Source: Heterohyrax brucei (lineage: Eukaryota; Chordata; Mammalia; Hyracoidea; Procaviidae). From it: a DNA stretch of 64,000 bases. The stretch is taken from contig CM053143.1 in NCBI GenBank assembly GCA_028571685.1, positions 136,868,829-136,932,828 on the forward strand. Direction: 5' to 3'. A program made the translations under genes and the position numbers. Below, one piece after another: positions 1 to 11,956 of this stretch. The stretch's first letter is position 1. Each line of letters begins with the position of its first letter. Below the pieces are notes generated by a model that saw only the letters and a list, made by a program, of their open reading frames with translations, ran no database searches and was not told where the DNA came from.

Positions 1-41
1 AGCTGCCACAGCACTCAACCACTACGCCATCAGAGTTTCCA
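1..41 (-). repeat. AfroSINE, cut by window edge
   Basis: This is the antisense head of a tRNA-derived SINE: its reverse complement has the A-box-like GGCGTAGTGGTTGAG. The rest lies left of the window. Confidence 0.7.
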
Positions 42-133
42 ATCAGTAAACAGTCGGGTGAAAAAATGGTACAAATGGATATAGACATAATAAAAGTGTT
101 TCTAGTAACTGTATAAACAACTAAATCACTTAC

Positions 134-254
134 TTGGCTAAGACTTTGGTGTGAGTATTGATGACATTCAAGGCTTCCTTGAAACCTCCATTCTGGATAA
201 GGCATACCACTTTACAGTGCAGGGCAGTTACATCATCCTTGTTGATCTGCAGTA
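134..254 (-). CDS. SRP72: SRP72 coding exon 2
   Basis: This 121-base exon has its acceptor at 256-255 (CTCTAG) and a donor AA|GTAAGTGA at 134/133. It completes an Ile codon with exon 1 and encodes the first TPR-like helical pair (INKDDVTALHC to INTHTKVLA). It ends after two bases of the next codon, so the next exon must begin with the third. Confidence 0.95.
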
Positions 255-2215
255 CTAGAGATCAGTTTTAGGAAAGCCATTTTCACACCTGCTCCCTTTT
301 CACATTTTTACTAATTTTCCCAATCCCCGTCTCAGGACACCAACACTGCCGATATTGAAGTGACTAGTAAAAACATACCAAAAAATGCCCGATCTTCAAT
401 TTTAATTTGATATGCTACAATGAGATGTTATAATTTAATAAACTAAATTTTTAATGAGCTAGGATAAAGATTACCAGGACACACGCACCCTCCCCTCGCA
501 CCGCACTCCCTCAAATGCAGTGAGAACAGAAAAGCTAGAAAGAAGGCATTTCTCCAGGTTTTTCACCTTGGGAAGCATACTACATATTTCATTACTTCAC
601 GTGGAAAGAGAAAAAAGTTCATGTAGAATTCGGATTCAAAAGACTGAGATTTGAAAGCATACTTTTACTAACTGCTTTAAGATCTTGACAAGTCATTAAA
701 AACTGCCAAATCTTAGCATTCTGACCTATGAGTATGAGAACATGTTGTATTTTAGAAGATTATTAAGATTAAATGAGAATACTTCGGGAAAGCCTTATAC
801 GCTGTAAAGCATAATACAGATACAACTTATTTTGCTGATGTTCCTAAAACACCATTAAAAACTTTCCTCTTCATTTAAGATAATCAAAGAGGACAATTGG
901 CCAGGTTTCAATGCCAAACAGCTGTTCAGTATGAGACTGACAAAAACAAGACCCCTAGCTCTTGAGCAAGTGCAGGAGTCCAACTCTCAGCCTAAGAATC
1001 AAATGAATTTCTACCCGTTAGGAAAGTATATACTAGAGGACAAACTGCCTTTTGCTGATTAAAAAAACTTCTGTTACTAGGTGATAACGTTGGCCGAGAT
1101 CTATCCAAGGGCTAAAATTAATTCAAGTTTTGTTGTTGTATGGTTCAAATAATTAATAGCAACTTTCCTCAATGTCTTAAATCACTAAAAGTGTGTTGGA
1201 AACACAGGTACCATCGTTCATATTAACATAGTACTATGTGGTAGAACAAAACTAGTTATACAGCTTTATAATGGTTGTTACTCTGGTACTGTTTTGAGCA
1301 GCCAAACCCCGTCTTGTTCACTCAATTTCAAATCTAACACAGATGTATCTTCAGTAGAAGACTTTAGCAAAACGGCGAGCATTAAAAAGCAAGGCCATAT
1401 CAGAGTTATGCAGTAAACGTTAAAAGAATATTGACTGTATCTCACACTAAAAAGACAGTAAAACTTAAAATTATCACTTAAAGGTCCAAAATAGGCCAAT
1501 CTTTCCTTCCGACACTATCCCCAAATGTTGGTGCTATGGCACACATTTTTCTGATGTAATGGCACTGGGGTGATTCTATCTGTAGGAACGACACGCATGA
1601 CATGTTGATCTGGTCGTATCTGTACCGCTTCCACCTTGTCAGAACTAGCTTCCAAATTACGTGTCCCAGGCAGATTCCTATCCTCGCCGAGGACCAAGAG
1701 AGCAAGTTCCCTCAGCATTACTGTCTTGATCTCTCCGTTCAAGAGGAAGGACTAAATGCAGCAATGTGCGATAGTTGCAAAATAAAGCGTGAAAGCAGAA
1801 AAAGAATCCAGCGAAAACAGTTTGGAGTAGGCACCCGGGGCTGCGGTCTCTTTAAATTGGTCTCTCTCTCCCCACGAAAGAAAGACGGGAAGTACACGTG
1901 GCTCTAAGCAACTAGGGACCCAGGGCGGGCCTGGAGAGGCAGAAGGGCTGCGACCCGAGCCAGCTCGGCGTTCGTGCCGGAGCCGGGAATGGCCAGGGTC
2001 GCTCCCCTCCCGTGTCTACCCAGAGTGGTCGCGTGCGTCGGAAAGAGGCCGCGTCCGCCCGGCGGCCCGGGCCCGCCCCATCGCCCGCTCCCGTCCTAAC
2101 ACTCACTCTTGTTGATGGTCTTCAGAGCGCGAGTGAAGTCGCCATTCTGGCCGTAACGATTAATTTCACTCCAGAGCGCAGGCACTGAAACCCCCCCACT
2201 GCCGCTGCTCGCCAT
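134..2215 (-). CDS. SRP72: SRP72, signal recognition particle 72-kDa subunit (5' part, coding exons 1-2)
   Basis: SRP72 is the TPR-repeat protein that, with SRP68, binds 7SL RNA in the signal recognition particle and helps target nascent secretory proteins to the ER. Two coding exons are in the window: 2215-2107 and 254-134. Joined across a phase-1 intron they give 76 full codons plus two bases. The N-terminus starts MASSGSGGVSVPALWSE, and exon 2 reads LQINKDDVTALHCKVVC; both are near-identical to the mammalian SRP72 start as I remember it. The start ATG is the first in the GC-rich leader. The other roughly 590 residues of the usual 671 lie left of the window. The gene lies downstream of PAICS on the same strand, as in other mammals. 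Identification is very secure; the ends are coding limits, not transcript ends. Confidence 0.95.
255..2106. other. SRP72 intron 1
   Basis: This 1.85-kb intron holds no other gene that I can support. Its left part is AT-rich and contains a weak MIR-like stretch around 630-840. The right end (about 1820-2106) is part of the SRP72 GC-rich island and includes a CACGTG at 1895-1900. Confidence 0.7.
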
Positions 2216-2335
2216 CTTGCCGGAGGGGCGGGGACGACCTCTGCCCCGGAAGTGGATTTCTGAGGGGCCGGCGCAGAGAAAGAAGGTCGCGTTTGCTTAA
2301 GCGTCGCGGGTATTGGGGGAAACTTTTTCGCTTCT
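1820..2335. promoter_or_regulatory. SRP72 GC-rich promoter / CpG island
   Basis: The GC-rich, CpG-containing stretch surrounds the SRP72 start codon. Upstream of the ATG (toward higher coordinates) are a GC box GGGGCGGGG at 2225-2233 and an ETS-type CCGGAAGT at 2246-2253. No TATA box is seen, as expected for a housekeeping promoter. A further CACGTG lies at 2497-2502. The transcription start is inferred, not seen. Confidence 0.7.
2107..2215 (-). CDS. SRP72: SRP72 coding exon 1
   Basis: This exon has 36 codons plus one base, from ATG at 2215-2213 to a donor reading A|GTGAGTGT at 2107/2106. It encodes the disordered Ala/Ser/Gly start and the first helix region (SEINRYGQNGDFTRALKTIN). The donor is phase 1 and matches the acceptor of exon 2. 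Confidence 0.95.
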
Positions 2336-3887
2336 TAAGTGTCGGAGGTTGTAATCGTGCACCCTGGTAGCGGACTGACGTGATTGATGTTGTTTCAGAA
2401 ACATCTGATCAATGCATTCTTCAGACTCTGGGAGGGTCTTGAGAAAAAGTTCACCGAACTGTTGAGCTGAAAGCGGCGTGTTTCCGGGGTAACCGCCACG
2501 TGTGAAGCAGTGTTTTGGACTCCGGAGTCAGCGTTCGTGCCGTCTTACGGACTGGGAGATCGATATGTGGAAAATAAATTAATACCAACTGGAAATCATA
2601 GGGAGTTACTGGAAAGAAAGAGGCGCGGCTTGTCGTGGTGGTTGGGAATACTTAATAGAGTAATTGGCATCTGGAGGGGTTTTTGAAAGATGATTAAGGG
2701 AATTGGGATTCTGGGGAAAGTGGTGGAGGACATTTCTGCGAAGACCCAAAGAGGAGAACTGCCCCTGTAGTGTTTCCAAGGAGGGTTGGTGGCTTCAAAC
2801 TGCAGGCCTCTGAAGCCGAGAAGAATCCCCAAGTTGGGTGAAAACCCCTTGGCTGCTAAGACTCCAGAGGCAGTAGCAGGCCTGCAAGGGAATGTATTTG
2901 GCGATTAGGATGCCCACGTTTAGTTGCTGGTTTTGTGAGTTACTAGATGGCTTACTTTGAACACGTTCTCAGAATCACAGATTTTCCGAATCTAAAATGG
3001 GAATAATACAATTTTTACCGATAAAATTCAATTCATGCATCCTGACACATTCGTGTAACACATATATCAAGTGTACCAGAGTTGAGGGACTGGGTACCTG
3101 CTGAGTATTTTTGAGAAGGACATACTATCTAATCAGGGACCCAGGATCATGTGACCATTCTAACTCGTGCTACTAGTTTTTTTTCCCTTCCCCCCGCAAG
3201 TAAGTTAGCTAACTCCTTTTCATCCTTCAATATTTCTGTGTCTTTCTTGTCCGAGGCTAAAAGTTATTTAAGGAAACGTTTGACCTTGCAGACTAAGCAT
3301 ATCCCCTTCCTATTACATTCTTACAACAGCTGTCTAAGTACTGATAATCATTTAAGACCTGTCTTTCTAGAAGGACTGTAAGTTCTGTAAAGCCAAGGAC
3401 CCTATCTTGCTCCCTGCAGTATTCCTAATACCATATTTATCTAGCACACGGCCTGGCACTTAATTGATACTCAATTTTTTAACTGAACGGGGTTTTGCGT
3501 ATTTCCTAACCTGTGAGTTCCTCAAGGGCAGAAACCAAATCCAGCTAATCGTTGACTGGTGGTGCCTGGCACATACCATGTCCAGTAAACATAGTACAAC
3601 CAGGAGGTAGCTAAAGCTCATGTGAATTCTAGATACAGAAGATAATCCGTGTGAATTAGTAGATATCATGGGAAGAGTTGTGGACTTTATTAGCTGTGGA
3701 ATTGTCACCAGTTTCAAGGTGATTATGCCTTGATTTCAAAGGGGGTTAAAAGGTTTTCTAGCTTCCATTGGATTCTCCAAGGTGTCTATCGCTCCATTCC
3801 TACGCTCACCCCCTCATGTTAAAAACCAGTGAATTAGTATTTATAACTTCAGAACATGGACTTTATATACTTATAGCCTATGAGTGG

Positions 3888-4111
3888 ATTCCAATTCACA
3901 GTGACCCTATAACAGCAGAACTGCCTATAGGGTCATCTTTTTGTCCCGAATTGCTGGATTCGAACCTCCAGCCTTTCAGTTAGCAGCTGAGCTCTTGAAT
4001 ACTGCACCACCAGAGTTCCTCTGACTTTATAAAAATCACCTGATGGATTTGAACTGCCAGCCTTTTGGTTAGCAGCCATAGCTCATAACCACTACACCAC
4101 CAGGGTTTCTT
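3888..4111 (-). repeat. Two adjacent antisense AfroSINEs
   Basis: A nearly full copy (3888-4019) is followed by a partial copy (4037-4111). Both end in the typical reverse head (CACCACCAGGGTTTCT-like) and contain the B-box region. Confidence 0.75.
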
Positions 4112-4163
4112 GGCTCTGTATGTAGGGATTGACAATATCTGGTTTGTATGTGAGCCTGATCCC

Positions 4164-4520
4164 TTATATTCTGTTGTCATCTAGTTGATTCCAATGCATG
4201 GTGACTCCATGTGCAACAGATCCTGCACCATCTTCACAGTCATTAGGTATCTTCGGGTCCTTTGCTGTGGTCATTGTCTATTTTCAGTGCCTTTCAACCC
4301 AGTGACTTGTTGTCTACCACTTTATCAGATGCTATTCTGTTGTGACCCATAGAGTTTTCACTGGCTAATTTGCAGAAATAAATTGCCAGGCCTTTCTTCC
4401 TACTTTTAGTTTAGAAGCCCCACTGAAATCCATCGCCCATAGGGGACCCTGCTGGCATCTGAAATATTGGTGGCACAGCTTCCAGTATTACTGCAACATG
4501 CAAGTCACCACAGTATGACA
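4164..4520 (-). repeat. Long AfroSINE-related interspersed repeat
   Basis: It shares blocks such as TTTTCACTGGCTAA and AGAAGCCCCACTGAAA with 10460-10690. This indicates one family, probably a longer composite of the AfroSINE type. Classification is tentative. Confidence 0.45.
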
Positions 4521-4867
4521 AACTGATGGATACCTTATAGCTTCTTGAAAATCCTCAGAATTTCAAAACGGGTAACACATCTCCCTATTTTCAAGTATTG
4601 CTATATATTCTTATGATTCTATTTCTTCTGTCATTCCGTGCAGTTCTTTAGCAAACAGGATATAAACATGTGGACTTAGTCTGCCATTTTTGAAACAGTC
4701 TTCCAAACCAGTGGTCCTTTTAAGTATATATCAGATGCCACAGTATTACCCTCAGGATAAAACAAAGTCTAGCATTTAGGGTCGTTTATGATCTGGCCTC
4801 TGCTTGTTACCTCCTTACCCCCACAGCTTTATTGTTAGTCACCTCCCAACCCCTTGTATGTTACACT

Positions 4868-5039
4868 CTGTTGTTGAGTCCATTACAATCTATAGCAGAG
4901 TAGCACTGCCCGTTGGGTTTCCAAGGCTATAATCTTTTGGAAGCAGAGAGCAACATCTTTCTGTGGAGGAATAGCTGGTGGGTTTAAACCTTTGACTTTT
5001 ATCAGCCGAGTGCTCAACCACTATGTCACCAGGGCTGCT
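4868..5039 (-). repeat. AfroSINE, inserted in an L2-like remnant
   Basis: This antisense copy has the internal extension TTTGGAAGCAGAGAGC. Flanking sequence on both sides (4740-4860 and 5040-5090) reads as one L2-like tract. Confidence 0.65.
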
Positions 5040-5487
5040 GCTTGTATGCTGTGCCCTATGTGTAGTTCCATGATGCCGTATTTCTAGGAATTTATGCATG
5101 TATTCATTCAGCAGGAACTGAGTACCTTTTACGAGCCAGTCCCAAGCATTCTCAGTATCAGTTAGATACTGAGATTAAAGACTGACATAATTAGCATGGC
5201 AATTCAACTGTTTTGAAACAGTGGCACCACCCAAGGATGTCTTTAAAATAGCCAGGCTGAGGACCTCAGGGCCCTGAGCTTTCAAAGTAAGCTGGGCCAA
5301 AGATGGGTAGGAGGGACTATGAGTGCTCCACTGCAGATCATGCTTTATTGGAGCTACGTTATATTCACTGCCCTTTTTTCATATTCTGGCAATTAAACTA
5401 GCTGATGCGAACACTGAATTCCAGCCAATTTTTTTGACATATCAATTCGATTCACACTATAGTCTGCCAAACGGGTATCATATAATG

Positions 5488-5640
5488 AATTCATGTGCCA
5501 GGTACTATTTTATATACACTGACATTTAATTCTCATTACCACCTTATAAGGTAGGTGCTGTCAGTGCAAATTTACAAATGAGGAAATAAAGGCACAAATA
5601 AATTTGAATGGCTTGTTGAAGGTGAGCCACATCACTCATT
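5488..5640 (-). repeat. MIR SINE remnant
   Basis: This antisense MIR core includes a recognisable TTTACAAATGAGGAAA segment. It is an old mammal-wide repeat. Confidence 0.6.
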
Positions 5641-5689
5641 TGGACTACATACGTTAGCTTCCCGACCAACCTCCTTGCTTCTCTGATCC

Positions 5690-6100
5690 ATATGACAGCA
5701 AGGATGAACCTGTAAACATGTCATTCCATGCCCCTCTTCAAACTTCCCAAAGGTTTTTTTGGTCACACTTCACTGTGGCCTGTAAATCTTGTGTAATCTA
5801 GCCTTTTATCAACCCTCCTTCCACTCTCACCCTTGCTCACAATGCTCCAGCCAATACTGGCATTTTACAGGTCCTTCAAAAGCTCCTTTTCACTTCCTGT
5901 TCTTTGACTGAAATGCTCTTTTCCCTGTATCTTTGCATGGCTTGCTCTTACACATCACTGCTCTGTCCTTCTGAGACCCCTTCCTTTGATCCTCATCAGT
6001 CCTCTTACCTGAATTATTCTTCATACATATTTATCCTTTTTATGGTTTGTCTTCCCCAGGGCTTTGTTCCTGTTCACTGTTACTTTCCTACTACGTGAAT
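5690..6100 (+). repeat. L2 LINE 3' remnant
   Basis: The pyrimidine-rich order of the L2 tail is present: control-of-CTGTTC, CTGAAATGCTCTT, CCTTCTGAGACCCC. It is diverged. Confidence 0.5.
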
Positions 6101-6108
6101 AAAACCAC

Positions 6109-6275
6109 AGAGCCCTGGTGGCCCAACGGGTGAGTGCTTAGCTGCTAACAGAACGGTTGGTGGTTCAAACCCATCCAGCTGTATGAGAGAAAGACCTGTA
6201 GATGTGCTTCTATAAAAGATTAGTCAAGAACTCTGTGGGGCAGTTCTACTGTGGTGCATATGGTGGCTGAGTGAA
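6109..6275 (+). repeat. AfroSINE
   Basis: This sense copy starts GAGCCCTGGTGGCCCAACGG and is the variant with an internal AAAGACCTGTAGATGTGC insert. Confidence 0.7.
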
Positions 6276-7987
6276 ACCAGCGAAAATGCTTATGGCATGA
6301 ATAGATGAAGAAAGCTTTACAGAAGAGCGTATCTTTATTTGATTGCAGTGTTTAAATTTCAAGGAGCATTAAAGCAACAGAAACTCATTACGATACATAA
6401 TTTCCTGTTTGAAGATTTCCTTTGTGTTAACAAGAAATGACAGACACTGAACGATGGCACACCACCTGGGATTTGCAAGTATTAGGTACTGATAAACTAT
6501 ACAACTGAAGACACATGCACTCTCCTAAGGAATTCATGAAAGCTTAGAAATTGATAATAGTCATTCCTAATGAGTCTAAATACTTAAAATGTCACATGTA
6601 CTACACAGAAATCTGTGGGGTCCTTGCCAGGGAAGGGGAGAAAATCTGAAAAAGCAGACAGTGGATATTTAGAAACCATAAACTAAAAGTTATAAAGATG
6701 TTAAAATCCTTCTTCTTGCCAGCTTAAGATCGAAAATTAAGTAGTACAGACGGATTATAATTCCACAGTCTCTGACAACTAGATATACATTAGAGCATAT
6801 GGCAGTGAGGGAAATGTGTAAAATTATAGTTTCTGCTTTCATGAAGCTTGTAGTCCAATGGAGAAGGAACTACTCTTGTAGCTATTCTGGCTAGAGGCGA
6901 TGAGACAGTGAAGCTCTAGTAACAATGAAGATTTTTGTGGTAGAAATGATTCTAAGAACTAAAGATACATATTGCAGCACTGCAGACACTATGAGGAAAG
7001 TGAGTTCTCTTAAAGGATATTATTGCTTCAAGCTATAGACCACAGGCAGGCATTAAGGGCATCTGTGAACCCATGGAATCCATCAGTAAATTTTTTTCAT
7101 GCAATTTTCTTGGGAGAGGGTTCATATCATTCATCTTTCAAAGGCATTTTTGAAGAAAATTTTACATCATCAACTTGAAAAAATGGGTTGAGAATGAGGA
7201 CTTTCTAAGATCAAGCAAATAACACTGAATTTGACCCTCACTTGGCTTTTGTACAGAGAATGGGGAAACAGGGTGAATTCAACCCAAAGGTCTCCAAGGT
7301 TACTTGGAGATTAAAACTGACATGACTTAGTGATGAGTTACTAATATGAAAGATGAGAAAACAGTCAAGGATGAGTTGAGCTTCTGTCTGGGGCCAGTGA
7401 GTGTAACCAGAGTTGCAGGTTGGTGGAAGATGAGTAGTTCGGAGCTTCTGAGGTTTGAGTGCCCATGAAATTAAGAATGAAACAGACAACTGAAATGCAG
7501 GTCTAGAGACATGGAGCTAGTAGTCAATAATGCTAGCTGTATCTAAGGGTGTTAATAAGCTCATCCAGTCAATATCTGTAAATAAGAGTCGAAAGTAGGA
7601 AAGACCAGTACTAAAAGGGAGAGTCTGAAAAGAAATGATTAACAATGAGGCTGCAGTATCATGGTGTCTAGGACAAAGAGTAGTTAGCTGAGTCATACCC
7701 CACGGGGATCAGGTAAGGCAGGTCTAAGAGATGCCAGCTTGTTAACGGTTTGTGTAGAAGAGGAGAAAGCGATCACAGTGAAGACCAGAGGTTAAGCATC
7801 TTGTAAAGATTTCCTCCGTGACAGAGGTTCTTATCTTTTGGGGGAACACAGCTCCCATTAATGACGATGATACGCCACAATTTAACAACAAACGAACTTA
7901 TAAAAAACTAAGCATATGTATAGACATTTCCCCAAAGATACAGGAATGCCCAATAAGCACAAGACTCAAAGTCATTAGTTATCCCAG

Positions 7988-8145
7988 CCCTCCTGGTGCC
8001 ATGGAGTTGATTCCTACTCACAACCCTGTAGGGTAGAGTAGAACTGTCCCCTAGGGTTTCCAAGGAGCAGCTGGGTGGTCCATTTGGACAGCCTAGCTTT
8101 TCGTTAGCAGCCTGAGCTCTTAACCACTGCACCACCAGGGCATCC
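7988..8145 (-). repeat. AfroSINE inside L1
   Basis: This antisense copy is complete from tail (GGAGTTGATTCCTACTCA) to head (CACTGCACCACCAGGG). Confidence 0.75.
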
Positions 8146-8211
8146 ATTAGGCATTAGGGAAATGCAAATCACAATCATAATGACCCGTCTCATTCCATCC
8201 AGTAAGTGGCT

Positions 8212-8395
8212 GCTGGAAACACTGGTGATGTAGTGGTTAAGTGCTGTGGCTGCTAACCCAGAGGTCAGCAGTTTAAATCCGCTAAGTGCTTCTTGGAAAC
8301 TCTATGGGCCAGTTCTACTGTGTTCTGTATAGTCTCATTGAATTGGAATCGACTCACTGGCAGTGGGTTTCTTTTTTGGTTTAGGTGGCTGTTAC
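8212..8395 (+). repeat. AfroSINE inside L1
   Basis: This sense copy has the tRNA-like head (GATGTAGTGGTTAAGTGC) and the tail ATTGGAATCGACTCACTGGC. Confidence 0.75.
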
Positions 8396-8569
8396 AAAAA
8401 GGTCAGAAAATAAGAGGACGTCCAAAACACGGATGAGCCTTGAAAACATTGAGATAATACCATGATGCCACTTACACGAGATATCTAAAAGAGACAAATT
8501 CATACAGATAGAAAGTAGAAGGTTACTAGGGAGAGAAGGAGAGTTGTTGCTCAACGTGTGAGGAAAAAA

Positions 8570-8825
8570 GTTTTTTTTTAATTATGATTGAGTGAAAATG
8601 TACAATCCCATACAAATTTGCATGCTTACCTATATGCAGCTCCCACTGCTCTCCCTGCCCGGTAATAGCACACTCCTCCTCTCCATTCTGTATACGTCAT
8701 ATCCTCCTAACAATCTCTTATCCCCTCCTCTCCACTCTCTCCCACGCCTCTAGTAAGAGGTCAGCAGGACAACATCCTATGGATACACAGAACCATAAAG
8801 TGTACACACGATATGGTCACTTAGA
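8570..8825 (-). repeat. L1-type 3' end, antisense
   Basis: This antisense copy of a recurrent element has a terminus that reads (reverse) ACTTTCACTCA plus A-rich tail in sister copies. It pairs with the sense copy at 8985-9265. Confidence 0.55.
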
Positions 8826-8984
8826 GGAAAAAAGTTTTTTAAATAGGTGGAGCTGATAGTTTCACATTATGAATTAATGTCTCTCTATACTTAAAAAGGG
8901 TTCAAGTGGCAATTTGGTAATATATATTACAGTAAAATTTTTTAAACAATGTAAACATGAACCTTATCAGTTTAAGGGGTTCAT

Positions 8985-9265
8985 GAACATTCTCATCAAA
9001 GTACAGAGATCTACCAAATCGTGTGGGCACTTTAAGGTTCTATGCATCCATAAGGATGTCATCCTACTGGCCGAGGAGAGTGAAGAGAGTGGAGAAAAGG
9101 GTACAGGTGATTGTTAGGAGGATATGACTTGTCTGGAACAGAGAGGAAGAGTGTGCAGTCACCGGGCAAGGAGAGCAGTAGGAGCTGCACACAAGAGGGC
9201 ATGTGAATTGAAACCAGATTGTACACTTTCACTCAGTCACAATTAAAAACATAGAACAAACAAAC
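8985..9265 (+). repeat. L1-type 3' end, sense
   Basis: It shares CACTTTAAGGTTCTATGCAT, the GAGAGCAGTAGGAGCTGC block and the terminal ACTTTCACTCAGTCACAATT with 51296-52014. Confidence 0.6.
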
Positions 9266-9321
9266 AAAAACAACAAAGTATAGAGATCTACAGGAATCCT
9301 TAAGGCTGAATACTATAATGC

Positions 9322-9512
9322 TGTTGTTAGCTACCACAGAGTCACTGACCCAGGATGAATCCACGTGTTACACTGTAGAACTGCCCCATATGATCTTCTT
9401 GGCTGTGATCTATGAAAATAGTTCATCAGGCCTTACATCACAAGAAACAAGAAGCCACTGGGTGGGTTCAACTAGCCAACCTTTGAGGTAGCACAGCGAT
9501 TTCCAAGCACTA
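9322..9512 (-). repeat. AfroSINE, diverged
   Basis: This antisense copy is recognisable by GTAGAACTGCCCCATATGAT and the long-variant middle. Confidence 0.5.
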
Positions 9513-10459
9513 GTTTATGGACTGACGATGAATTGTAATGAACATCTGACTAATGCTCAACAACAACAGCAACAACAACAAAAAAAAAAAACAGCAAATA
9601 AGGCCGAATGTTCATAAAGAAGTCTTTATTCTCTGACTACAGCTTTTCCACTTTTTGTGTGGTTTTAATGAGCTGGCACAAGTGTTTGGAACTGGTCTTG
9701 GGAAGAAGGAAATCACTGGCCAGCCATGGAATGAATGTATGAGAAACATGATGATCTTGAGACTACTGGGAAGGTGATGTTAAAGCAGAGAAGAGGCCAA
9801 CAGCGGAAAAAGATCGAGACACAGGATGGCAAAGGTTATAAACTTACGGACTCAATTTTCTTAGCATGTTAAAATCATTCACCTAAAGTACACATTTAAT
9901 TAGTATGGCAAAAAAATACTCCAGTAGGATCATTTCAGATGACATTGTGCTTTGGCTTAGACTCATCAGTGACCACCTCAGATGATGAAATTAAATACAC
10001 ATGCTCTTTATCTCTGTGACAGCTACTTTAGAAGCCCATCTTGCTAGGTACACTGACTCACTAAGAAACTAATCAACTGGGAGATCCTAATTTCCAAAAT
10101 GACAGTAGCCTGGTGATTGTTTGTATAGCTAAAATATGCATTAATAGAATTGGAAGAACTTTAAGAAGGCATCTAAAATGCCAATTTACAATTATATTCT
10201 TGTCAGTAGCCATCAAGTCAGTGTCCTAATTATGGCGACCCCCATACCAATGGAATTAAACACTGCCTGGTCCTGTCACATCGCAAGTTAAGTAGAAACA
10301 TAATGACAGAAGTATACTTTCAAAATGCTAATAATGTCCTCTTCTAAGTTCTAAAGTTACTACTTGACCTAAATATCAACTCATGTATTTTGGAAAGTTA
10401 AAACAGCTATATCTTAAAGAGTGGTAGGAGTAAGAGTCTTGATTGTGTGGCTTGCAGTG

Positions 10460-10690
10460 TTGTGAGGCACAGGGTTTCCACTGGCTAACTTTCAGAAGCA
10501 GACTGCCAGGAGTTCCCTCCCAGTCTGTCTTAGTCTGGAAGCTCCACTGAAACCTGTCGGTCATCACAGTCACACACAAGCCTCCACTGGATGATAGGCT
10601 GTGGCTGCACGTAAGGTCATCAGCTAGGAATTAACTAAACCTGGGTCTCCATAAAGAAGATGACAATCATACTACTGAGCCACCAATATG
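10460..10690 (-). repeat. Long AfroSINE-related repeat
   Basis: It has the same blocks as 4164-4520 (CACTGGCTAACTTTCAGAAG, GGAAGCTCCACTGAAACC), so it belongs to the same unclassified composite family. Confidence 0.5.
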
Positions 10691-10924
10691 ACCACATAGC
10701 TAAATAAAAATCAGCAAAGATAACTCTACTTTTTCCACGAGTAAGCACCATGACATCCATCAGAAAAAGCTTCAGAGAGGTCCTTCTGTGGCTCCCACTG
10801 TGCCCTTCCATCTTACTTCACACGTCTCCTGCTAACCCAAGCACTAGCAAGTGGCATAGTGACTAATAACCTCAACTTTTCTTTAAAACAAAATCATCTG
10901 TCTTTCTGTGCAACAACCAACTTT

Positions 10925-11572
10925 CAACCCATTGCCGGCAAGCTGACTGCAACTCACAAAAACCTCATAGTTTCCAAGGCTGTAAATTTTTATAGAAGCA
11001 GACTGCCCTTCTTCTCATGGAGCGACTAGCAGGTTTGAACTGCCATCCCTTCAGTTAGCAACTGAACACCTGAACCACTGTGCCACCAAGGCTACTTTGT
11101 TTTTCCATCATTAGAGATAACTATAAAATACATATTATTTTCTGAGATCTAACTGCAAATAAAAAAACAGGCCCTTAGAATTTTGTAAAGACCATAAAAC
11201 AAAAAGACTTACTACTCTTTTAAAGATGCAAAGTTTTAACTTTCTATAACTTACAGGCTCATTTTTAGCTCAAGCAGTAACTTTAGAGTTTGCAAAAGGA
11301 CATTCATTATAAAATGCATTTAAAAAATAAACTTCATTATATTTTCGACTCAACAATAACCACACAGTGGGTACCAAACCCAAAACCAGTGGATTCCAGT
11401 CACAGTAACCTCCTGTATTACAGCAGAGATATGATCAATAGGATTTTCAATGACTGTCATCTTTCAGAAGCAGATCACCATGCCTTTTGCCAGAGCCATC
11501 ACTCTGTTAGAACTGCCAACCTTTTTGGTTAGTGGTCGAGCACTTAATCACTTGTGCCAACCACGGACTCCT
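10925..11572 (-). repeat. Two antisense AfroSINEs in the PAICS 3' flank
   Basis: Copies lie at 10925-11096 and 11375-11572, both with reverse heads ending near GTGCCACCAAGGCTAC or GTGCCAACCACGGACTCC. They may lie within a long PAICS 3' UTR. Confidence 0.65.
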
Positions 11573-11682
11573 AGACAGTGACGGGTAAGTAAAATGGCTT
11601 CATCTTACAATGCCCATACAGTAATTTCACTGTGTATACACATACTCTACCAATCCATTAATCTACAAAACTTTTTACTCAT

Positions 11683-11688
11683 TTTATT
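11683..11688 (-). terminator. Candidate PAICS polyadenylation signal
   Basis: AATAAA on the minus strand lies about 100 bases after the PAICS stop codon (11790). It is the first canonical hexamer downstream. Mammalian PAICS transcripts often have longer 3' UTRs, so a more distal site is possible. Confidence 0.35.
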
Positions 11689-11789
11689 TGTTTTCTCATA
11701 ACAGAATCTTTTCATTTTACATGATTTTTTTCTGCAACTAAATCAGGCATCTAGTGTTTTTCTCATAAAAACAAAATGCAATCAAGATC

Positions 11790-11956
11790 TTACAAACTGC
11801 ATTCTCTGATTTTCTTATCAGCCTGCTTCAAGGAAATCCATGTATTTAATATGCTTGCTCGCAGTTTGGCCCATACCAAGTGATTGTTTAATCCAAATAT
11901 CTGAGCAGCAAACTGAGCTGATCCTTCTGGAGAAAGTATAGTCGAACAGCCAAGAC
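11790..11956 (-). CDS. PAICS: PAICS coding exon 9 (C-terminal)
   Basis: This last coding exon encodes [20 protein letters not shown] through to [10 protein letters not shown] and the TAA stop at 11792-11790. It forms the C-terminal helices that support AIR carboxylase oligomerisation. The acceptor is CTGATTAG. Confidence 0.97.

Larger units (their letters stand above)
7830..8570 (+). repeat. L1 3' region interrupted by two AfroSINEs
   Basis: L1-typical blocks (GACATTTCCCCAAAGATA, GGGAAATGCAAATCACAA, GATGAGCCTTGAAAACATT) are collinear. They are split by an antisense SINE at 7988-8145 and a sense SINE at 8212-8395. Confidence 0.65.
2340..11680. other. SRP72-PAICS spacer, repeat-rich
   Basis: No gene is supported here. 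The 9.3 kb between the SRP72 promoter and the PAICS stop region is filled with SINEs, L1 3' pieces, MIR and L2 remnants, listed separately. Its right part probably includes the PAICS 3' UTR, whose end I cannot fix. About 2340-3380 and 6300-7820 show nothing recognisable. Confidence 0.6.
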
